Below are positions 11,674 to 21,524 of a stretch of 64,000 nt of DNA, in pieces. Both the position numbers and the translations under genes were made by a program. The DNA comes from Neoarius graeffei (taxonomy: Eukaryota; Chordata; Actinopteri; Siluriformes; Ariidae): positions 16,131,656-16,195,655 of the forward strand of contig NC_083590.1 of assembly GCF_027579695.1 (NCBI RefSeq). Reading direction: 5' to 3'. The notes beneath the pieces are model-generated. The model was not told the origin of the DNA. It worked only from the letters and a program-made list of their open reading frames with translations, and did no database searches. Every line of letters begins with the position of its first letter. The first letter of the stretch is position 1.

Positions 11674-12815
11674 CTTTGAAATGAGCTAATGACGACTGAT
11701 ATATAAGGCAGAATGGCTTGCCATTACGTTCAACAAAAAAGTATAAACTCTCCCACTCTGTTAAAAATGTCCTATGTTCGTCTTCATATTTTCGTTTTGC
11801 TGTGCATTTTTTCATTGCCATTTTGAGAGGCTACTTGACACAAGATGCACCTTGCCCAAAATCTTAGCGATTATCTCACGCACATGCGCATTTGACATGA
11901 CCTGAAAATACCGTAATATACCCAAGCAAAGCGAAGATGCATTTGACGAAAATACCATACTGAACTCAAGCAAAGCGCACACGCACATTAAAAAAAAACA
12001 CAAACACAAACTTCGATATGAACGTAAGAGCCGCATGACACCGGGCAAAGAGCCGCATGCGGCTCGCGAGCCGCGGGTTGGCCACCCAAGTCCTAAGCTG
12101 TAAGGTGTGTCCCCTCCCCCACACAAGTTCAAGTGGCTCCGGCCGTGTGCCACTAACAGCCACATTTCCATAACAAAATGAGTGTCCACAATATTTCCAT
12201 AACAAAATGAGTGTCCACAGGGGGGACTTGGGGCCAGTTGGCCCTCTTGTGGGTTTTCTAGGTAAAAAGGCCAAATGGCCCCTCTCTGGGACTTCTATTA
12301 AACATTAACAATATACTGGTCAACCAGTGTTTAACATCATTAAGAATTATTCCAACTCAGTTCAAAACATTATTTTCAGGTCTTACCCCGTGGATGAAAA
12401 CAGGTTTTATCTGCGTTTGGATCAGACAACGCACGAGGCAGCAACCGTAAACATGGCCGCAAAACAGGAAGTTACGACCAGACGTAACCTACGAGGTTGA
12501 TCACCTGGGGCGCACAAGATGCACTAATTGGCTATTTGGGAAGCTCATTCTACATAGGCTTCTGCAGCAACTCCTTTTTTTTTCTAGTTCTCCTTTTCTC
12601 CATTTTAAACACTTTTCAATAGTTTTTAGTGCATATAATCAATTTCAATGAATTATTTATAAAAGCATCTATTTATTTCAAAATAAAAAGAGTTGCTTTT
12701 AGAATTTTAATGACTGATCAATTACTTTCAATGAAATTTTTTTTTTACAAATAAAATGGATTATTTTAAGAGGATAGTCTTAACAAAATTATGACGCTTT
12801 ACAGCCTGGGCTACA

Positions 12816-13237
12816 CAAGTCTGGATGAAAGGGGAGGGTGGCATATTAACCCTCATCATGCTGGATTTAAATGGGCATTTTTATTGCCCATGAAGAAGTT
12901 TTATTTCTTAATTAATAAAATATCATGAGAATCAATGACAAACCATACATTTCCTGAAAGGGTGGACTTTGGGGAATAATCTAGTGAGATTTTTGCAAAG
13001 CCTTACCTGCTCGGGGGTGATTTATAACCCTAATTACCTGTTAATTAGCTCATTAACAGGTATGCTCAGGTGAGCCAACAAGGGGTGAAATGTTGTATTT
13101 TTTTTTTAATAAGACAAGATATAAACACCAAATTTTCACGATATGTCCTTGGGGGAACTAGTAAATTTTTGCAAATTCAGCTCATTTGCATAAACCGTTG
13201 CCATGGCAACAGCAGATAGCCTAGCAACTGGGGGTAT
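12816..13237. repeat. Left palindrome arm block
   Basis: This non-coding block is the inverse partner of about 16839-17255 in the right arm, including the shared 'CCTGTTAATTAGCTCATTAACAGG' region, itself a short palindrome, near 13036-13060 and 17012-17036. No gene is seen. Confidence 0.7.
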
Positions 13238-13439
13238 AGACCCTTTTCAGTCACGTGACCTTCGTAACAGCGACCGCCATTTTGGACATGTAGTGGACTT
13301 CGGCTCGAATCGGTTTGAATGCGAGGAAGGCGACAAACATAAATGAAAAAGGAGCGAGATGCAGAAAACTGTATTTACTAGTTTACTGTAATTATGATCT
13401 GGCAGCTATTTACACCGGATCCAGTGTAAATAGCTGCCG

Positions 13440-13750
13440 GAGCCAGCGCCGACTCCGAGCCGCCGCGCTCCGAGCCCCCGCGAGCCAGCGCCGGGCTCCG
13501 AGCCGCCGCGAGCCAGTGCCGCGCTCCGAGCCGCCACGAGCCAGCGCCGCGCTCCGAGCCGCCGCGCTCCGAGCCCCCGCGAGCCAGCGCCGGGCTCCGA
13601 GCCGCCGCGAGCCAGTGCCGCGCTCCGAGCCGCCACGAGCCAGCGCCGCGCTCCGAGCCGCCGCGCTCCGAGCCGCCGCGAGCCAGCGCCGGGCTCCGAG
13701 CCGCCGCGAGCCAGCGCCGCGCTCCGAGCCGCCGCGAGCCAGCGCTAGCG
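13440..13750. repeat. GC-rich minisatellite inside ISL2EU-like element 2
   Basis: The array is built of GAGCCAGCGCCGCGCTCCGA / GAGCCGCCGCG units with a higher-order period of about 99 bp (for example GAGCCCCCGCGAG at 13472 and 13571). It creates open frames on both strands coding Arg/Pro/Ala-rich repeats, which I regard as by-products of the composition. It is bounded by the palindromes at 13401-13438 and 13790-13827. Confidence 0.8.
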
Positions 13751-13846
13751 AGCTAGCTCGGACGTTCTAGTTTACTGTAATTATGATCTGGCAGCTATTT
13801 ACACTGGATCCGGTGTAAATAGCTGCCAGATCATAATTACAGTAAA

Positions 13847-14047
13847 CTAGAATGGAATGTTAACAGCAATGTAATGCCTTTTCTGGCTAATTTTATTCGT
13901 CTTCCCTCCAACAAAGTGGTCACTACACAAGCGCTGGTATGCCGCTATCCATCTTCTCCGTCGGTCAGCATCTACCGGGATCCAATAAAATGATAACCCT
14001 TGCCTTGTTTGTTGATGGTTACTGCATCCAGGTACACAACAATATAG
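13847..14047 (-). pseudogene. THAP-domain fragment of an ISL2EU-type transposase
   Basis: The minus-strand frame shows MPLYCCVPGCSNHQQ followed by FYWIPVDADRRRRWIAAYQR and LCSDHFVGG. This is the C2CH pattern of a THAP zinc-binding DNA-binding domain (Cys-X4-Cys near the start, then Trp, Cys and His), with some central sequence missing. THAP domains bind the transposon ends in P-like and ISL2EU-like transposases. The catalytic region is gone, so the element is non-autonomous. Confidence 0.65.
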
Positions 14048-14744
14048 TGGCATGATGGAAGTCTTGCTGAAAATAAACACTTTCTTTGCTGCCGTTTCTC
14101 AATGCTGGCTGTGGTAAACTACTGGTAGTACATGTCCAAAATGGTTTGTCGTGACGTCACGTGAAAAGGGTCCATACTGGGTTTAGCATGGTCTGGTTGT
14201 ACCAGAGAGGGTCAGAATAGTTATTTTTGTTGTAATGAACTAATGTAGACCTAGTTTGGCTATTTTGATAGATTTCATCATCTTTGGATATTTGAATAAT
14301 ATAATATATGGGATCAGATCTAATTTACCACATTATTTTATCTGTTCTTCTATTTCAGTCATAGCAACCAACATTTATACTTCATTCTTTAGTCACTAAA
14401 AGTTGATACAGGTGCAGCCATATTTCTTGGCAGTGTATCCTGAAATTTTGATATTAATGTACAAAGTCTGAACGATTTTACACCATCTGAAGTTAAAGCG
14501 CGTGCGGTGAAATGCTGTTTTACGATTCGGCGAGTTGTAAACCGAGCATTACGTCGCACGCTCTGATTGGCTGCCGAGTTCAAAATGAAGCCGTTGGTTA
14601 ACACCCGATAGTTAATTTATGCACGATCGTATTTAAACTGTTTACCTGGGCTTTGGCCAGGTTGGGGAGCGTGGAGTTTGAACATATTTCTATTTGAATT
14701 TCACCATTCTGATGGTCTCCTTGCCGCAACCATCTTCGTCTGCA

Positions 14745-15365
14745 AGACGTCTGTGAAGGTTCTCAGTCATCCAGGTCATAGTAAACTGTGGGTGGTAAAA
14801 GAGAGCAACTGGACTTGCTTGAAGATTCTTGAAGACGTTTCACCTCTCATCTGAAAGGCTTCTTCAGTTCTGTCTGACTGGTAGGGAGCATCAGGTATTT
14901 ATCCTCTCATGGATGAAAAGCTCATCTAAGGTGTTGTTGAGTCATCCTGTTGGTGTGGGTCACTGGGGGCTGGATGTGAACGGCCTCGAGAGTCATTAGG
15001 GTGATCAATTGATTGCCTGTTCGGGTGATCAGTGGAATGCTGATTCTCTCTGTCCTCCTGTGAGACACTGAAAACAGCTGGGTTTTGGTGTGCATTCAGT
15101 TGTCTGGGAAGTGTGCCAAGGACTGCATTGTAGGTGGCTGATAAATGTCTTAGACCCCCACGTCTGTTCAGTGATGGCTGTTCCAGGTTGACAAAAATGG
15201 CTTCTTTAACTCCTCGCTCATACCAACGATCCTCTCTGGCTAAAATGCGTACGTTGCAATCCTGAAATGAGTGTCCTTTGTTGTTAAGATGAAGGTAGAC
15301 AGCAGAGTCCTGGCCTGAGGAACTGGCTCTCCTGTGTTGAGCCATGCACCTGTGAATGGCATCGT
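14745..15365 (-). pseudogene. 3' end of a Penelope-like element: GIY-YIG endonuclease fragment and tail
   Basis: The minus strand encodes MAQHRRASSSGQDSAVYLHL, then GHSFQDCNVRILAREDRWYERGVKEAIFV and LEQPSLNRRGG. This is the C-terminal half of the GIY-YIG endonuclease that follows the reverse transcriptase in Penelope-like retroelements. Downstream, near 14820-14860, is the characteristic tail containing 'GACGTTTCACCTCTCATCTGA' in the plus sense. The reverse transcriptase is missing, a common 5' truncation. The frame runs on into unrelated upstream DNA, so the 168-codon open frame is chimeric. Confidence 0.7.
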
Positions 15366-15371
15366 CTACAA

Positions 15372-15868
15372 GATGCAATTTTCCTGCCAAAATTACGCTT
15401 CCGAACAGCGCCGAACATCTCCGAAGATGCACGAAGACGACACACTCCTGCCGCGGAGCGGGAAGAAAACAAAGATGGCGGACCTCGTATCGAAAAGGTG
15501 CATTTTATGAACAATTTCTTCACAATTCTGGGTAAAGTATGAGTAATAACAGGGCTCGACATTAGCACTTGCCCGATGGCCTGGCGGTGTTTTTTACATC
15601 TTTCGGGCCACTAAATTTGGCCAAACAGTGGCCCGGGCGGGCCAGTACGTTTTGGATACACATTAACAAATTTTATTACTCATATTTTACCCAGAATTGT
15701 GAAGAAATTGTTCATAAAATGCACTTTTTCGACACGAGGTCAGCCATCTTTGTTTTCGTCCTGCTCCGCCCCGCGGCAGGAGTGTGTCGTCTTCGTGCAT
15801 CTTCGGAGATGTTCGGCGCTGTTCGGAAGCGTAATTTTGGCAGGAAAATTGCATCTTGTAGACGATGC
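15372..15868. repeat. Inner palindrome at the centre of the large inverted repeat
   Basis: Bases about 15372-15550 are repeated inverted at about 15683-15868 with few differences (for example GCCGAACATCTCCGAAGATG against its complement). The loop, 15551-15680, begins AGGGCTCGACATTAGCACTT. A second inverted copy of the loop sequence occurs at 17918-18046, directly outside the right arm. Confidence 0.75.
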
Positions 15869-15874
15869 CATTCA

Positions 15875-16040
15875 CAGGTGCATGGCTCAACACAGGAGAG
15901 CCAGTTCCTCAGGCCAGGACTCTGCTGTCTACCTTCATCTTAACAACAAAGGACACTCATTTCAGGATTGCAACGTACGCATTTTAGCCAGAGAGGATCG
16001 TTGGTATGAGCGAGGAGTTAAAGAAGCCATTTTTGTCAAT
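15875..16040 (+). pseudogene. Second copy of the Penelope-like GIY-YIG fragment
   Basis: The plus strand encodes HRCMAQHRRASSSGQDSAV and then LAREDRWYERGVKEAIFVN, the inverse partner of the fragment in the left half of the palindrome. After 'FVN' the sequence departs into unrelated DNA (AFPDSPPTREVC...), so this copy has lost its C-terminus and tail. Confidence 0.65.
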
Positions 16041-17917
16041 GCATTCCCGGACAGCCCACCCACACGTGAAGTTTGTGCCAAAACTGCAAGCAAAAAGTCA
16101 GGGAGCGCAAACGAGAAAGCTGGAATCGCAACCAAAATAAATTACGTCAAACAAAACTGAGAAAGACACGGAACAAAAAAGGTTTCTGAAGAGTAATAGA
16201 CTGATATTTTGCACGATTACACAAATAATTTGTTTACCAGTCTAAAAAACTAGACTTTTTTTTTTGTATTTTGATTTGTAGTTTTTGTTTGATATTTCAA
16301 AAGTATTGTATGAACATTTTGGCACAAAATTGATTCCATATCCAACCTGGCCAAAGGCCAGGTAAACAGTTTAAATACGATCGTGCATAAATTAACTATC
16401 GGGTGTTAACGAACGGCTTCATTTTGAACTCGGCAGCCAATCAGAGCGCGCGATGTGACGCTCGGTTTACAACTCGCCAAATCGTAAAACAGCATTTCAC
16501 CACACGCGCTTTAGCTTCAGATGGTGTAAAATTGTTCAGACTTTGTATATTAATATCAAAATTTCAGGATACACTGCCAAGAAATATGGCTATACGTGTA
16601 TCAACTTTTAGTGATTAAAGAATGAAGTATAAATGTTGGTTGCTATGACTGAAATAGAAGAACAGATAAAATAATGTGGTAAATTAGATCTGATCCCATA
16701 TATTATATTATTCAAATATCCAAAGATGATGAAATCTATCAAAATAGCCAAACTAGGTCTACATTAGTTCATTACAACAAATAATAACTATTTTGACCCT
16801 CTCTGGTACAACCAGACCATGCTAAACCCAGTATACCCCCAGTTGCTAGGCTATCTGCTGTTGCCATGGCAACGGTTTATGCAAATGAGCTGAATTTGCA
16901 AAAATTTACTACTAGTTCCCCCAAGGACATATCCTGAAAATTTGGTGTTTATATCTTGTCTTATTAAAAAAAATACAACATTTCACCCCTTATTGGCTCA
17001 CCTGAGCATACCTGTTAATGAGCTAATTAACAGGTAATTAGGGTTATAAATCACCCCCGAGCAGGTAAGGCTTTGCAAAAATCTCACTAGATTATTCCCC
17101 AAAGTCCACCCTTTCAGGAAATGTATGGTTTGTCAATGATTCTCATGATATTTTATGAATTAAGAAATAAAACTTCTTCATGGGCAATAAAAATGCCCAT
17201 TTAAATCCAGCATGATAAGGGTTAGTATGCCACCCTCACCTTTCATCCAGACTTGGGACTGGCCTGTGTGTGTCTTGTGGCTACTATATAAAGGTGTATT
17301 TAAAAAGTTAATTGTATTTCTATAAGAATATCTACAGTGGTGAGAATTCAATATCTACAATGTTGAGAATATATGAGCCAAAGTTGAAACCATGACAAAA
17401 AAGGGAAATATGTCTCCATCACACAGGGTGGGTTACAGGCAAAGCTTATTCTATAAACAAGTTAGTTGCATGGTGAGGCAAAACTTAGCTTATTCTAAAA
17501 CTTATACAAACAATTGTTAATGTAAAACAGTAATCAACAGCATGTGTTAAACGAACAGAGAACAAAGGAAATTTTTAAATGTAACTAAGAAATTGATAGA
17601 ACAAGAAATGCAAACAATAAAATATCAATGTGAATAAAGATATAATTATGTGAGCAAAATATGAATAATCTTATTTTCATTAATTTCACCTTAAAATGCA
17701 CCAGAATGCACGAATATGAGTTGAAAAATCAAAATTTTCCGGGGGAGGGCCCTCGGACCCCCCTCTTTGTGCAAGCAAAGCAGCGGCTAGCAGCGGCTCC
17801 CTGTGGCAGCCGTGGTTCGGATACCACACGCATTCGGGCCACCACGTTTTCCATTTGGGCCAGTAACTTTTCAATTCCAATGGGCCACCAGTGGTAAATG
17901 CTTAATGTCTAGGACTG

Positions 17918-18046
17918 AATAAAATTTGTTGATTTGTATCGAAAACGTACTGGCCCGCCCGGGCCACTGTTTGGCCAAATTTAGTGGCCCGAAAGACATA
18001 AAAAACACCACCGGGCCATCGGGCAAGTGCTAATGTTGAACCCTGC
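17918..18046. repeat. Inverted copy of the central loop sequence
   Basis: The segment matches 15551-15680 in inverse orientation and ends GCCATCGGGCAAGTGCTAATG. Both look like the terminus of a repeat rich in 'GGCCCG' words. Confidence 0.6.
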
Positions 18047-18599
18047 ATTTTTATTCCTCCAACACTGAGAGGTGAAACCGGTATGTTTTGGGGTTTTCTG
18101 TCCATTTTTTTGAAATTCTTGTTCGCACGCTGTCTCAAGAACGAGTGGCTGAATGTTTGTAGGATTTATATGGAATAATCATTGTTTACTTCTCTGATTG
18201 TACAATAATATAAATCTATAGTGTTCTATAAATGCACTCTGTAGACTCTGGAGAAACAAGTTTATTGCCCCTGTGTAGTGCACTATAAGTCTAGTAGAGA
18301 ACCATCTGAGATTCAGTCTCTCTCTCTCTCTCTCTGATTAAAGTTCATGGTCTCTCTGCTGTTCTCTGTTCAGCTGCAGCTGCTGATGGTTTAATATCAC
18401 ACACAACAGAGGAGAGAAACTCAATAGAACACTCAGTATTATCATTATTAATTACACTGTTAATGAGAATAAACAGGTGATATTAAATCCTCATGGCATT
18501 CTGAATAATAAAATAAATTTTTACACTCATCATCTTAAAGTAAGAATTAAACCAAGTTGAAAATCTGTTGATGAAGTGTGTGTCATTGTGTCTCTGCAG
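18047..18599. other. Intron before LRR exon 3
   Basis: It contains a CT microsatellite at about 18318-18337, and from about 18550 the duplicated intron segment shared with 3240-3292. No other gene is seen. Confidence 0.5.
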
Positions 18600-18773
18600 G
18601 TTGTGTGGTTGTGGTGTCTCAGATGAAGGCTGTGCTGCTCTGAGTTCAGCTCTGAGATCAAACCCATCACACCTGAGAGAACTGATTCTGACTTTTAATA
18701 ATCTGGGAGACTCAGGAGTGAAGCGTCTCTGTGCTGTACTGGAGAATCCTCACTGTAAACTGGAGACACTGGG
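18600..18773 (+). CDS. LRR exon 3 of the NLR-like gene (duplicate of exon 2)
   Basis: This exon is 174 nt, between CTCTGCAG and GGTAAG, in the common phase. The product is LCGCGVSDEGCAALSSAL, LRELILTFNNLGDSGVKRL and ENPHCKLETLG. It differs from exon 2 at only a few residues (RDLNLTY to RELILTF and EKLG to ETLG). The downstream intron is almost identical to that of exon 2 up to about 19002, so the pair arose by a recent tandem duplication of about 460 bp. Confidence 0.85.
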
Positions 18774-19029
18774 GTAAGATCATCTCTCTGAGAGTCACAT
18801 GACCTGCTCCTCAGTAAGACACATTCTCTAATAGTGAGACTGAAGCAGAGGTTTTAGGTTCATCATCAATGTCCTGAGGAGGAAGATTGTTTCTTTTCAC
18901 TGCACACTGATGATTTGTCACAGAGTCTTTGGGTCAGATGGACGTATGTGAGAAGCTGCAGCACAAAACGGGACTTGATCCGACTGCAATGTGTCTGAAA
19001 TCACTGTGAAATTCACTACAACAGTGTAA

Positions 19030-19584
19030 GGGCCAATTTATGCTGACAACGCAGTCCTCGCAGACAGCGTCGCAGATGGTGTCTGCAAAGCCCCCCCCCC
19101 CCCCGCTTCGCAGACGCTCTGCGCGCACCTCCCAAAATTTGTGACCACCGCAGACAGCGTCGCAGACAAGAGGGCTCTGATTGGTCCACTCTACATCCGC
19201 TGTACACGCACTTCTGCTTCCCTACTTCCCCGGTTTGGTTTGTTTTCACGACCGCCATTTTTAAAAACACGAGCGAAGATGGAGCAGCACTAAGCGCGGT
19301 TGATTGAGGAGTGAAGTACGTACATCTATACGACTCCAGTTCAAGTCATTATAAGGACAGCGGTGTTGAATGACCTGTTGCTCAGTAACCAGAAGATAAA
19401 CACTCCACTAACCACACCCACCAACTACTCCTAGTGATTTTGCGACTTCGCGCCCCCTTGCGTTGTAGCGGTGAATAACATCGCGCACGCCTATACACGC
19501 CTATACTCCCCGCTCAACGATAAATTACAACTGTCTGCGAAAAGCTATCTGCGAAAGCCTTGTCGCAAGAGCATGCAGAGGCCT
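19030..19584. mobile_element. Harbinger-like MITE
   Basis: The ends GGGCCAATTTATGCTGAC and, in inverse, AGGCCTCTGCATGCTCTTG are partly matched terminal inverted repeats flanked by TAA on each side (19027-19029 and 19585-19587). A 3-bp TWA duplication is characteristic of PIF/Harbinger. The 555-bp interior is non-coding, contains a C-run near 19091-19104, and repeats 'CGCAGACAGCGTCGCAGA' internally. Confidence 0.6.
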
Positions 19585-20269
19585 TAACTAATCACACAAA
19601 CTGCACCTGAGACACAAACTAACTGCCCTCTGTGTGAGCTGCAGGGTTTAAAGCAGCAGTGACATGGTGGAAATGATCTCAGGAATATCGAGTTTAAAAA
19701 CTAAAATGAGACGTTAATGCCATAGAACTGATGAAGTAAAAATGAATAGATAAAAAAAGGCTTTTAAATAAAAATTAAAAAAAGAGCAGAAAAGAACTTC
19801 CAATAAACTGAAAGCCACGACAACAATCATTTTGTTATTTTGAATTTTTTAATGAAAAGAATTAATGATGATGATGATAAATGTTAAAATAGTAAATAAT
19901 CTTCCAGTCCATCTCTGTCAGTGGTGATTGCTTTAAGATGGCACCGGAAGCCCGGCTTCCCCTCACATTTCATTAAAATGCAGCAATGAGGTTCCGGTGA
20001 CGTCATCATCCTGAATGGCAGCCTAAAGTAGCAGCTCCCTCGCAAAAATAGTTATTTCACCCCGTTAGACCATCAAATACTAGGTTTTCAGGTCCTACTT
20101 GAACAGACAAGAGGGGCAAGAATGGGGAAGGAGCAAACAAACAAAGAAAACACCAGTGTAGTGCTTTGCAAATGAAAAAAGTCTGGAGAACAGCTCCCCT
20201 ACACAGGCACAAGATGGCGGAGCTAATGCTAACCCTTACTCAAATGACGCCGCAAGTCTGACCAAAGTT

Positions 20270-21133
20270 TTGGAGGAAATTCGGGACTTCCGAAGAGACA
20301 CAAAAGAACAACTAAACGATATTAAATCCGAGATCACTAACGTCAACCAAAAGATGGCGGAGGTGCGAATTGAAAAAGTGGAAGACTGTGTTCAAAACGT
20401 GGAGCAAGTGTTGAACAAGATGATAAAAGTCACGTATCAGCAAGAAAACAAGCTACTCGATCATGAAGGGAGATCCCGACGGGAGAACTTAAGGATATAC
20501 AATGTTCCCGAAGGAGCTGAGGGATCATCTATGGTGGAGCTTGTGGGAAAACTATTACAGAACACGCTGGCGATCCCCCCCCCCCCCCCCCCAACCGAGG
20601 AGCTCGACATCGAGAGGGCGCACCGCGCGCTGGTGCCAAGACCCACCGGAGACAGGGAAGATAAGTCGCAGTCAATAATAGTCAAATTCCTCCGCTACAG
20701 GATTAAAGAAGAGATTCTGCGCAAGGCTTGGGGAAAGAAGGTTTTTCTGAACGGGAGGCTAATATACTTTGAGCAGGATTACCCCCCAGCAGTCCTGCAG
20801 AAGAGGAAGGAATCTGCTGAGGCGAAGCGAGTGTTAAAGCAGAGAAATATCCACTTCCAGACTCCGTTCCCAGCTAAACTACGAGTGTTTTACGAGGATG
20901 GGACGCAACTGTATCGGACAGCGGAGGAAGCGACCATAGACATGAAGGACAGAGGGCTGCCAGTCAGCGTGATTCCACCGAGGGAGAGTCTGGCTGAGCA
21001 GCTGTCCCGCTCCGCCTGGGAAACAGTGGGAAGACCGAGCCGGCGAGGGACAGGTGAGGAGCGAGAGAAAAGTATCGAGGAGAGACTGCGAGCCTTCAGA
21101 AGGCAGCCCTCACCCTCTCCAGAGGAGTTATAA
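20270..21133 (+). pseudogene. L1 ORF1 protein (RNA-binding, Transposase_22 family)
   Basis: The 287-codon frame starts with an N-terminal coiled coil (about residues 5-60, heptad-rich). It continues with an RRM-like domain introduced by RRENLRIYNVPEG (about 75-165) and a C-terminal domain with LRVFYEDGTQLYRTAEEA (about 205-235). ORF1 proteins trimerise and coat L1 RNA. There is no in-frame ATG at the N-terminus: the frame opens on TTG within 'LTKVLEEIRDF', and the likely ATG upstream at 20121 is out of frame, so a frameshift has removed the true start. A C-run at 20575-20592 codes a poly-proline stretch and is a slippage site. Confidence 0.75.
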
Positions 21134-21524
21134 GTTCTGATTGACTTTTAAAGTGTCGGAGAGCTAAACAGAACTTAAAATAGGCGGTGTTGTGTTCACT
21201 TCAAGATATTTGCATTTATACCTTTATCCCAGTTAGGTGAGAATATACAGTATACAGGCGAGGGATGCATAAGGACACATTTTCTGTGGAATGAACAGAG
21301 ACCTTTTTCCTCCTCTTTCTGAGTGCCATGGTGGGGGCTGTCAGCCAATAGGTGGGAGAGGCTTTCCCCCACAGCTGGACATTTTATCTAGCTTAGCTCA
21401 GGGTCATCTATTAGAGACCCCAGCCTTGGAATCACGTTTTCTTTATCTTTTACTTATGTTCGGTGTTCCTATCTGTTCAGTCTCATTTTGTTTATTCTGT
21501 TGATACACTTACAAGTAAATCCAC

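Larger units (their letters stand above)
9896..12090. mobile_element. hAT element (Charlie-like ends) nested in the piggyBac-like element
   Basis: It starts CAGGGGTGGCCAACC and ends with the inverse GGTTGGCCACCC, flanked by a perfect 8-bp duplication TCCTAAGC (9888-9895 and 12091-12098). Subterminal 'AGAGCCACAT' and 'AGAGCCGCATG' repeats are typical of this group of vertebrate hAT elements. No transposase remains. Internally there is a CA repeat (10012-10032) and a second hAT insertion at 10401. Confidence 0.85.
9398..12297. mobile_element. piggyBac-like non-autonomous element
   Basis: A TTAA tetranucleotide precedes CACTGGAAGTCCC at 9394-9397, and TTAA follows the inverse GGGACTTCTA at 12298-12301. 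Further inside, both ends share 'GGGGCCATTTGGCC' and 'ACCTAGAARACCCAC' in inverse orientation. TTAA duplication is diagnostic for piggyBac. The ends are only partly matched (GAAGTCCC), so I keep moderate confidence. The remaining own sequence is about 0.7 kb with no transposase; the rest is nested hAT DNA. Confidence 0.5.
7944..12815. mobile_element. Unclassified DNA element with TGTARCCC ends and 4-bp CAAG duplication
   Basis: The left end is TGTAACCCCCTTGTTACAG and the right end in inverse reads TGTAGCCCAGGCTGTAAAG. CAAG flanks both sides (7940-7943 and 12816-12819), and the empty site is seen in the right palindrome arm near 17247-17262. After removal of the nested elements about 2 kb remain, without a transposase. 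The TG...CA termini could suggest an LTR element, but there are no long terminal direct repeats. A TA-repeat lies at 8807-8860. The superfamily is not settled. Confidence 0.6.
13238..14173 (-). mobile_element. Non-autonomous ISL2EU-like element 2 (left arm only)
   Basis: The ends AGACCCTTTTCA and GGACCCTTTTCA (inverse) are flanked by AT on both sides (13236-13237 and 14174-14175). The empty site GGGGTATACTGGG survives in the right arm at about 16827-16840. The left end carries a frame-broken start of the YqaJ-type gene ('LNARKATN'), this time on the plus strand. The right part carries a THAP domain fragment on the minus strand. Between them sits a GC-rich tandem array framed by the 38-bp GGATCC palindromes. 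Confidence 0.75.
6037..17917. repeat. Large imperfect palindrome (inverted repeat) inside the NLR intron
   Basis: The left arm is made of blocks 6037-6510, 7789-7943, 12816-13237 and 14176-about 14690. The right arm reads the same blocks in inverse order: about 16340-16838, 16839-17255, 17256-17402 and 17403-17917. Both outer ends carry CAGNCCTAGACATTAAGC. The arms differ by scattered substitutions and by three insertions present only in the left arm. The centre (15372-15868) is an inner palindrome around a 130-nt loop. It may be a fold-back transposon or a duplicated-inverted host segment; the sequence alone does not decide. Confidence 0.8.

Noticed and set aside
7944-12815. LTR retrotransposon suggested by TG...CA ends and a 4-bp duplication
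   Set aside because: No terminal direct repeats, primer binding site or gag/pol remains. The ends are inverted repeats instead.
13315-13770. Arg/Pro/Ala-rich 151-codon frame
   Set aside because: It is a translation of the GC-rich minisatellite; similar frames open on the other strand too.
16403-16618. 71-codon frames at 14389-14604 (-) and 16403-16618 (+) that resemble each other
   Set aside because: They are the two arms of the palindrome, non-coding, and similar for that reason only.
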